Shown here one piece after another: positions 1 through 5,455 of a stretch of DNA of 5,455 bases; the stretch's first letter is position 1; the number at the start of each line of letters is the position of its first letter. The translations under genes and the position numbers were made by a program. The notes beneath the pieces are model-generated. The model ran no database searches. It was not told where the DNA came from and saw nothing but the letters and a program-made list of their open reading frames with translations. The DNA is taken from positions 1 to 5,455 of the forward strand of contig JAFAPF010000449.1 in assembly GCA_019247245.1 (NCBI GenBank). Direction: 5' to 3'. This stretch comes from Rubrobacter sp. Lineage in GTDB: Bacteria > Actinomycetota > Rubrobacteria > Rubrobacterales > Rubrobacteraceae.

Positions 1-627
1 ACCCTCTTCTTCCATAATGGATACGCGCCTGTCAACGATCCATTTTTCGATCTTGTAGTCAGGGATGCCGTACATGAGGAGGCCGCCTATGCGATCGTCC
101 TTCTCGAAGACCGTCACGTGGTGCCCCGCCCAGTTGAGCTGCTGGGCCGCCGCTAGCCCCGCTGGACCACTTCCCACTATAGCGATCCTCTTACTCGTCC
201 TCTGCTCAGGCAGCGGAGGCTTTGGGGTGACCCAGCCTTCCTCGAAGGCGCGGTTGATGATGGAGAGCTCTATCTCCTTTATGGTTACAGGGTCGTCGTT
301 TATTGTTAAGACGCACGCTGGCTCGCAAGGGGCCGGGCAGAGCATCCCTGTGAATTCAGGAAAGTTGTTGGTCTTGTGCAGCCGGTCTATAGCCTCTCGC
401 CAGTGGTCCTTATAGACCAAGTCGTTCCAGTCCGGGATCAGGTTTCCCAGAGGACAGCCAATGTTACAAAAAGGAATACCACAATCCATACAGCGCGAGG
501 CCTGGCCTTTAAGCTCATCCTCCGCCATAGGCTTATAGATGTAGCGATAGTCCTGTATGCGCTCCTCAATGGTACGCTTGGGGGTGGGTTTGCGCCCGAT
601 CTTCAGAAATCCCTTGGGATCTCCCAC
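1..627 (-). CDS. gltD: Glutamate synthase small (beta) subunit, N-terminal part; truncated by window edge
   Basis: This is the 5' part of the NAD(P)H-dependent glutamate synthase small subunit, which oxidises NAD(P)H on FAD and passes electrons through iron-sulfur clusters to GltB in the cytoplasm. 209 codons are visible; the family is usually about 480-490 aa, so over half lies beyond the left edge. The N-terminus reads VGDPKGFLK, matching the family's usual MGxPxGFL start. Cysteines at residues 46, 49, 54 and 58 ([13 protein letters not shown]) and at 97, 101 and 105 (CPAPCEPAC) are the expected [4Fe-4S] ligands. A dinucleotide-binding GSGPAGL motif at 152-158, followed by an acidic residue at 175 (VFEK) and [14 protein letters not shown] at 179-192, marks the FAD domain. 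The NAD(P)H-binding domain is out of view. I chose the GTG start because it overlaps the gltB stop by one base, has a Shine-Dalgarno site 8 nt upstream, and the next in-frame Met is residue 34, after conserved sequence. No frameshift is seen. Confidence 0.96.
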   Translation of the reverse strand, partial: MGDPKGFLKIGRKPTPKRTIEERIQDYRYIYKPMAEDELKGQASRCMDCGIPFCNIGCPLGNLIPDWNDLVYKDHWREAIDRLHKTNNFPEFTGMLCPAPCEPACVLTINDDPVTIKEIELSIINRAFEEGWVTPKPPLPEQRTSKRIAIVGSGPAGLAAAQQLNWAGHHVTVFEKDDRIGGLLMYGIPDYKIEKWIVDRRVSIMEEEG

Positions 628-3600
628 TACTTGACCACCTCCAGCTCCGCCTCCTGGCGCTCCTCAAGGACGCGCTTGAGGTCGTGCGGCATGACCTTGA
701 TGAACCTGGGCAGTAACGCCTCCCAGTTCTCCAAAACCCTCCTTGCGATCGTGCTTTCGGTAAGCTCCAGGTGACGTTCGATCAGGCCGTGCAACAAGGC
801 AACGTCCTCCTCCGACTCGACCACCTCCAGGCCGACCATCCCCGGGTTGTAGAGCTTGCAGAAGCGGTCATCCTCGTCGAATACGTACGCGACACCCCCG
901 CTCATTCCGGCGGCGAAGTTGCGACCCGTGGGGCCCAGCACAACCACAACACCTCCGGTCATGTATTCGCAGCCGTGGTCCCCGACGCCCTCGACGACCG
1001 CCTCAGCTCCCGAGTTGCGGACCGCAAAGCGCTCTCCGGCATAGCCCCGGAAATAAGCCTCGCCTGCGGTGGCGCCGTAGAGAGCCACGTTGCCTACCGC
1101 AATACTCTTCTCCGGCTCGTAGGCCGCATCGGGGGATGGGTAGACCACGAGCCGGCCACCGGAGAGGCCCTTACCCACGTAGTCGTTCGTCGTGCCCTCA
1201 AGGCAGAACGTGAGGCCCCGGGCCAGCCAGACGCCAAAAGATTGGCCAGCCACACCCTTGAAGTCTATCTGGACCGTATCCTCCGGCAGGCCCTCGTTTC
1301 TATAGCGCCGAGCGACCTCCCCGGACAGCATCCCACCAACGGTACGCTGGGTATTAACGATGGGGACCTCTAACCGCACCGGTTCTCCATCCTCCAGGGC
1401 AGGACTGCAGTGTTTGATCAGTTGGTTGTCCAAAGCCTGGTCGAGGTGGTGGTCTTGCTGTTCGACCCTGCGGATGGGGACATCTTTGGCCTTCTCCGGC
1501 ACGTAGAAGATCGCCGAGAGGTCTACCCCCCTGGCTTTCCAGTGCTCGATGGCTTCCTTTGTCTTCAGCTTGTCCGAACGGCCGATCATCTCTTCGAACT
1601 TCCGGAAACCCAAGGACGCCATGAGCTGCCTTATCTCCTCAGCCACGAAAAAGAAGTAGTTGATGACGTGCTCCGGTGTCCCGGTGAACTTCTTCCTGAG
1701 CACCGGGTCCTGGGTAGCGATCCCGACCGGGCAGGTATTCAGGTGGCACACCCGCATCATGATGCAACCAGTGGCAACCAGCGGCGATGTCGAGAAGGCG
1801 AACTCCTCCGCCCCCAGAAGCGCAGCCACCACCACATCGCGACCCGTCCTCATCTGACCGTCGGCCTCCAGGTAGACCCTCCCGCGCAGGTTATTCTCCA
1901 CCAGGACCTGCTGGGTCTCGGCGATCCCAAGCTCCCAGGGGAGACCAGCGTGCTTTATAGAGGACAAAGGGGAGGCCCCAGTACCGCCATCATACCCGGC
2001 GATGGTTATATGATCCGCTTTTGCCTTGGCCACCCCGGCGGCGATGGTCCCGACCCCGACCTCCGAGACGAGCTTCACGCTCACCAAAGCTTGTGGGTTG
2101 GCGTTCTTGAGGTCGTGGATGAGCTGAGCGAGGTCCTCTATGGAGTAGATGTCGTGATGCGGAGGCGGGGAGATCAAACCAACCCCCGGCGTCGAGTAGC
2201 GCACCTTTGCTATCTCCTCGCTGACCTTATGACCCGGAAGCTGGCCACCTTCACCGGGTTTGGAGCCCTGAGCCATCTTTATCTGCAACATGTCAGAGTT
2301 AACTAGGTACTCGGTGGTCACGCCGAAGCGACCACTGGCTACCTGCTTTATGGCGCTACGCCTTACGTCGCCGTTCGGGTCAGGGGTGTAACGCTCGGGG
2401 TCCTCCCCCCCTTCACCGGTGTTGGACTTGCCTCCGATCCTGTTCATAGCGATGGCCAGGGTCTCGTGCGCCTCCTTGGATAGTGCGCCGAACGACATTG
2501 CCCCCGTCGTGAAGTGCTTGACGATCTCCCTAGCGGGCTCGACCTCTTCTATTGGGATGGGGTCACAATGAAAGTCGAAGAGGCCGCGCAGGGTCGCAAA
2601 GCGCGCTCTCTGGCCGTTAAAGTGGTCCGAGAACTCCTTGTAGGTCTCGAAGCTGGCCGTCTTAACGGCCCGCTGGAGCGGTACTATACTCTTCGCGTTC
2701 CACAGATGATACTCACCCTGCACCCGGAGCTGGTATTGACCCCCTACGTCGAGCTCTTCCGCCCCGTCCTCGATGGTCGAGAAAGCCCGCCGGTGACGCT
2801 CCAAGACCTCCCGGCCGATCCCGTCGAGGCCTATGCCCCCTATGCGCGAGGCCGTGCCGGTAAAGTGTCTGTCGATCAGGGCCCTGTCGAGGCCCACCGC
2901 CTCGAAGATCTGAGCCCCACAATACGAGAACAGAGTCGAGATGCCCATCTTGGAGATGATCTTGAGTAGTCCCTTATCGATGGCTTTGACGTAATTTTCG
3001 GGGGCTTCCTCTGGCGTGGTGTCGCCCAGCATCTCGTTTCTGGCCAGGTCCTCGATGGTCTCGAAGGCTAGATAAGGATTGATGGCAGACGCTCCATAGC
3101 CGACGAGCAGGGCGAAGTGATGTACTTCTCTAGCTTCCGCGGTCTCAACCACTAGCGTGGTTCGAGTGCGGATACCCCTGCGGACGAGATGATGGTGAAC
3201 GGCTGCGGTGGCCAACAGACTCGGTATCGGCGCGTACTGTAAGCTCACCCCTCTGTCGCTGAGGACGAGGACCGTGGAGCCGCCCAGGACCGCCCGCTCA
3301 GCTTTCTCGCACAGCTTGTCGAGCGCCTCCTTTAAGCCTTCCTCGCCTGCAGCGACCGGGAAGAGAGCCGAGAGCGTAGCGGCAGCGAACGGCTCGGAGC
3401 GGAGCTGTCGGATCTTCTCGAGCCCAACGCCGGTTAGGATGGGCCTTTCGATCAGGACCCTGCGGCAGTGCTCCGGTGTCTCATCAAACAGGTTCTGCTC
3501 GGGGCCCATAGACATCTTCAGCGACATCACCAGCTCCTCGCGTAAGGGGTCGATCGGAGGGTTGGTGACCTGCGCGAAGTGCTGCTTGAAGTACGAGTAT

Positions 3601-5114
3601 AGAAGCTGCGGCCGCTCGGAAAGGACCGCTAGCGGGGTGTCGGTGCCCATCGAGCCGTCAGGCTCCTTGCCGGTCTGAGCCATCGGGGAGAGGAGTAACC
3701 GAAGGTCCTCTATCGTGTAACCGAAGGCCAGCTGCCGCTCGAAGAGTGGGACAGGCTCCGGGCGTGGATCGGATGCTACCTCGGGTAGCTCATCGAGGTG
3801 GATCTCACCCTCATTGACCCACTGCTTGTAGAGCCGACGCGTGTAGAGCTGCTCCTTAATGTTCTCATCGTGCAGAAGCTCATGCTTCTCGGTGTCCACC
3901 ACCAACATCCGGCCCGGCTGCAGCCTCCACCTCTCGACGATATCCTCCGGCGGCACGCGCAACGCCCCGTCCTCAGAGGCCATAACCACCCGCCCGTCAC
4001 GGGTGACGGAGTAGCGGGCAGGACGCAACCCGTTGCGGTCGAGGGTTGCACCGATTACCCTGCCGTCGGTGAAGGCTATGGCCGCGGGGCCGTCCCACGG
4101 CTCCATGAGGGCGCTATGATACTTATAGAAGGCTCGACGCTCTTCGTCCATCAGCTCGTCGTTTTCCCAGGCCTCTGGCATCATCATCGCCACCGCGTGC
4201 GGCAGCGAGCGCCCGGCGAGGCATAGAAGCTCCAAGACGTTGTCGAAGATGGCCGAGTCGCTCTGGCCCGGCTGAATGATGGGCGAGAGTTTCTTTATGT
4301 CTTCGCCAAAGAGCGGGGACTCGAGGCGGCTCTCACGGGCACGCATCCAGTTGATGTTCCCGCGCAGGGCATTGATCTCACCGTTGTGGGCCAGGTACCG
4401 ATAAGGGTGCGCCAGCTCCCAGCTCCCCAAGGTGTTGGTGGAAAAGCGCGAGTGCACGAGGGCAAGCGCGCTAGCGACCGCTGGATCCCTGAGATCCGGG
4501 TAGAACTCGGGAAGCTGCTCACCCTTGAGGAGGCCCTTGTATACAAGGGTGCGTGCCGAGAGGCTCACCATATAGCAACGGTCCTCGGCCGCCTCTTTTT
4601 CGAGCCTGCGACGGATCGCGTACAGCTTCCGCTCGAAGGCCGCCTCATCTCCCACTCTGTTCTCCACGAAGAACTGCCGGATGCGCGGCATACGACCCTG
4701 TGCCAAGCGCCCGGCCGCACCCAGATCGACCGGAACGTCCCGCCAATCCAGGAAGCGCTGCTCCTCCTCGGCCACGATCTGCTCCAGCTTATCCTCACAG
4801 TCGGGTCCCTCGTCTCCTTCGAACTCGAAGAGCATCCCCACTCCGTAGCGTCCAGCCGGAGGAAGCTCGATGCCCAGACACGCACACTCCCGGCATAAAA
4901 AGGCGTCCGGGATCTGCAGCAACATTCCCGCCCCGTCGCCGGTCTCCGGGTCGCTCCCGCTCGCACCCCAGTGGTCAAGGTTACGAAGAACCTCCAACCC
5001 CTCCTCGACGGTCTCCCGGGTTCGCCACCCGTCCACCCGCGCGATAAACCCGAAGCCACAGGCATCATGTATATGCGCAGGACTGTGAAGCCTCGAGCTG
5101 GTTATCTCTGACAC
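627..5114 (-). CDS. gltB: Glutamate synthase large (alpha) subunit, complete
   Basis: This enzyme converts glutamine plus 2-oxoglutarate to two glutamates in the GS-GOGAT ammonium assimilation pathway. At 1495 aa it has the normal length and all four domains. The class II amidotransferase domain (about 19-440) has the predicted nucleophile Cys19, HSRFSTNT (221-228), the oxyanion-hole segment HNGEIN (243-248) and SDSA (285-288). The central domain spans about 460-790. The FMN synthase domain (about 830-1215) has [57 protein letters not shown] and [10 protein letters not shown], plus three cysteines at 1117, 1123 and 1128 (C-x5-C-x4-C) for the [3Fe-4S] cluster. The C-terminal GXGXG beta-helix domain (about 1240-1440) includes [11 protein letters not shown] and CEYMTGG. 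The GTG start is the only usual start codon between an in-frame TGA (5142-5144) and Cys19. Oddities are Trp49 where the family has Arg in HRG, and a short 18-residue propeptide. It lacks the C-terminal tail I recall in Bacillus GltA. The neighbouring gltD supports NAD(P)H dependence rather than ferredoxin dependence. Confidence 0.98.
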   Translation of the reverse strand: MSEITSSRLHSPAHIHDACGFGFIARVDGWRTRETVEEGLEVLRNLDHWGASGSDPETGDGAGMLLQIPDAFLCRECACLGIELPPAGRYGVGMLFEFEGDEGPDCEDKLEQIVAEEEQRFLDWRDVPVDLGAAGRLAQGRMPRIRQFFVENRVGDEAAFERKLYAIRRRLEKEAAEDRCYMVSLSARTLVYKGLLKGEQLPEFYPDLRDPAVASALALVHSRFSTNTLGSWELAHPYRYLAHNGEINALRGNINWMRARESRLESPLFGEDIKKLSPIIQPGQSDSAIFDNVLELLCLAGRSLPHAVAMMMPEAWENDELMDEERRAFYKYHSALMEPWDGPAAIAFTDGRVIGATLDRNGLRPARYSVTRDGRVVMASEDGALRVPPEDIVERWRLQPGRMLVVDTEKHELLHDENIKEQLYTRRLYKQWVNEGEIHLDELPEVASDPRPEPVPLFERQLAFGYTIEDLRLLLSPMAQTGKEPDGSMGTDTPLAVLSERPQLLYSYFKQHFAQVTNPPIDPLREELVMSLKMSMGPEQNLFDETPEHCRRVLIERPILTGVGLEKIRQLRSEPFAAATLSALFPVAAGEEGLKEALDKLCEKAERAVLGGSTVLVLSDRGVSLQYAPIPSLLATAAVHHHLVRRGIRTRTTLVVETAEAREVHHFALLVGYGASAINPYLAFETIEDLARNEMLGDTTPEEAPENYVKAIDKGLLKIISKMGISTLFSYCGAQIFEAVGLDRALIDRHFTGTASRIGGIGLDGIGREVLERHRRAFSTIEDGAEELDVGGQYQLRVQGEYHLWNAKSIVPLQRAVKTASFETYKEFSDHFNGQRARFATLRGLFDFHCDPIPIEEVEPAREIVKHFTTGAMSFGALSKEAHETLAIAMNRIGGKSNTGEGGEDPERYTPDPNGDVRRSAIKQVASGRFGVTTEYLVNSDMLQIKMAQGSKPGEGGQLPGHKVSEEIAKVRYSTPGVGLISPPPHHDIYSIEDLAQLIHDLKNANPQALVSVKLVSEVGVGTIAAGVAKAKADHITIAGYDGGTGASPLSSIKHAGLPWELGIAETQQVLVENNLRGRVYLEADGQMRTGRDVVVAALLGAEEFAFSTSPLVATGCIMMRVCHLNTCPVGIATQDPVLRKKFTGTPEHVINYFFFVAEEIRQLMASLGFRKFEEMIGRSDKLKTKEAIEHWKARGVDLSAIFYVPEKAKDVPIRRVEQQDHHLDQALDNQLIKHCSPALEDGEPVRLEVPIVNTQRTVGGMLSGEVARRYRNEGLPEDTVQIDFKGVAGQSFGVWLARGLTFCLEGTTNDYVGKGLSGGRLVVYPSPDAAYEPEKSIAVGNVALYGATAGEAYFRGYAGERFAVRNSGAEAVVEGVGDHGCEYMTGGVVVVLGPTGRNFAAGMSGGVAYVFDEDDRFCKLYNPGMVGLEVVESEEDVALLHGLIERHLELTESTIARRVLENWEALLPRFIKVMPHDLKRVLEERQEAELEVVK
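636..642 (-). promoter_or_regulatory. Shine-Dalgarno site for gltD inside the end of gltB
   Basis: The minus strand reads GGAGGTG here, 8 nt before the gltD GTG start and within the last codons of gltB. The gltB stop TAG shares its final G with the gltD GTG (TAGTG arrangement). A strong ribosome site plus a one-base overlap suggests translational coupling, which would help keep the two subunits in equal amounts. The coupling is inferred. Confidence 0.8.
5061..5114 (-). other. Predicted GltB propeptide (residues 1-18), removed to expose Cys19
   Basis: Class II glutamine amidotransferases of the GltB family are made with a short leader that is removed so that a cysteine becomes the N-terminal nucleophile. 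The first 18 residues here are followed by Cys19 in [10 protein letters not shown], which matches the mature start of the family (CGxG). The leader is shorter than in E. coli and Azospirillum GltB, where I recall about 40 residues, and about as long as in Bacillus GltA. Cleavage is inferred from the family, not seen. Confidence 0.8.
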
Positions 5115-5117
5115 AAT

Positions 5118-5122
5118 CCTCC
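5118..5122 (-). promoter_or_regulatory. Probable Shine-Dalgarno site for gltB, closely spaced
   Basis: The minus strand reads GGAGG, with only 3 nt (ATT) between it and the gltB GTG start. That spacing is shorter than the usual 5-9 nt, so initiation may be weaker than the site suggests. No ATG, GTG or TTG in this frame lies between the upstream TGA at 5142-5144 and this GTG. The next candidates downstream would fall beyond the catalytic Cys19. Confidence 0.6.
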
Positions 5123-5168
5123 GAGCAACAACCTCGTCACTTCAACCATCCATAGTTCTGATTCATTA

Positions 5169-5455
5169 CTACTCCGGAATCAAAGTGTCCAGAATCTCCT
5201 CACCGAGGCTCACCTTCGAGTTCTCCCTGGTGGGTAAGGCATCTATGAACGGCAAAAGCTCCACCTTGGCCACCTCGTAGATCCGCCGGAGCTCGGCGAC
5301 GGGATCGTGATGCTCATCTACCCTGAGATCCACGTACGGGTAAGGCTGGCTCTCTATCATGCGGATCGCGGCGCTCTGGCGTCCCCGCTTCTCCCCACCA
5401 GCCTCCTGCCCCGCCTCCAACGCCCGCACGAGGCGCTCCGCGAGCGGCTCCCCCT
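5169..5455 (-). CDS. DUF1028-family protein (putative Ntn-hydrolase fold), C-terminal part; 5' end beyond the window
   Basis: Only the last 94 codons are visible; the frame runs open to the right edge, so the GTG at 5427-5429 is an internal Val codon and not a start. The segment EAGQEAGGEKRGRQSAA followed by PYPYVDLRVDEHHDPVAELRRIYEV matches, from memory, the conserved C-terminal block of the DUF1028 family (GGDRRGRQSAA...YPxxDLRVDDHxDPVAELRRL). That family is predicted to have an Ntn-hydrolase fold and has no established function. The catalytic N-terminus is out of view. The last about 30 residues (KVELLPFIDALPTRENSKVSLGEEI) form the tail after the conserved block. It ends in TAG directly followed in frame by TAA and TGA. 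It lies 54 bp upstream of gltB on the same strand with no terminator between, so it may share a transcript with gltBD. Family call is fairly sure; role is unknown. Confidence 0.8.
   Translation of the reverse strand, partial: GEPLAERLVRALEAGQEAGGEKRGRQSAAIRMIESQPYPYVDLRVDEHHDPVAELRRIYEVAKVELLPFIDALPTRENSKVSLGEEILDTLIPE

Noticed and set aside
65..774. Plus-strand ORFs of 116 and 132 codons across gltD and the end of gltB
   Set aside because: Both lie opposite gltD with its clear Fe-S and FAD motifs; their translations look like no known family.
771..1373. Plus-strand ORF of 200 codons opposite the GXGXG domain of gltB
   Set aside because: It is a shadow of the conserved C-terminal domain on the other strand, with no recognisable family and no independent support as a gene.
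1410..2306. Long plus-strand ORF of 298 codons opposite gltB
   Set aside because: It is antisense to the FMN-domain coding sequence, whose motifs are unmistakable. Its protein has no recognisable domain, and long antisense frames are expected in G+C-rich genes.
4565..5068. Minus-strand ORF of 167 codons in another frame of gltB
   Set aside because: It overlaps the conserved glutaminase domain in a different frame, has an Arg/Ser/Trp-rich low-information composition and is best explained as a frame shadow.
5102..5149. Second small minus-strand ORF (15 aa, starting MVEVTRLLL) overlapping the gltB start
   Set aside because: It has no ribosome binding site before its ATG, and its overlap with gltB is easily due to chance.
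5115..5168. Possible gltB promoter or terminator in the spacer
   Set aside because: A TTGATT at the end of the upstream gene and AACTAT lie 20 nt apart, too far for a good promoter, and no stem-loop with a T-run is present.
5169..5429. Treating the upstream gene as a complete 86-aa protein starting at GTG 5427-5429
   Set aside because: The frame stays open to the window edge with plausible coding sequence (GEPLAERL), and the conserved block matches only the C-terminal end of a longer family.

Overview
This window is almost entirely one minus-strand locus for ammonium assimilation. It carries a complete gltB (glutamate synthase large subunit, 1495 aa), the first 209 codons of gltD (small subunit, running off the left edge), and, upstream of gltB, the last 94 codons of a DUF1028-family gene (running off the right edge). 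All three read right to left. Intergenic DNA is limited to about 54 bp before gltB, and gltB and gltD overlap by one base.

The DNA is G+C-rich but uses ATA and AGG codons freely and starts both glt genes with GTG. GltB resembles, from memory, the Bacillus GltA type (HDACGxG at the mature N-terminus, SDPxTGDGAG, QIPDAF) rather than the E. coli type. A G+C-rich Gram-positive, perhaps a deep-branching actinobacterium, is a reasonable guess but is inference only.

Layout on the minus strand in transcription order: 5455-5169 is the DUF1028 protein C-terminus, ending in three consecutive in-frame stop codons. 5168-5115 is a short spacer with no visible terminator or convincing promoter. 5114-627 is gltB. 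627-1 is the gltD 5' part. GltB removes the amide nitrogen from glutamine, channels ammonia to 2-oxoglutarate on an FMN/[3Fe-4S] domain and makes glutamate; GltD supplies electrons from NAD(P)H through FAD and [4Fe-4S] clusters. Tight spacing and a Shine-Dalgarno site inside the gltB tail suggest coupled translation of the two subunits.

The window is mostly ordinary housekeeping sequence and I see no clear new system. The points most worth checking are a Trp in place of the Arg of the class II glutamine amidotransferase HRG motif in GltB, the possible co-transcription of a DUF1028 gene with gltBD, and a tiny ORF with a good ribosome binding site in the gltB leader.
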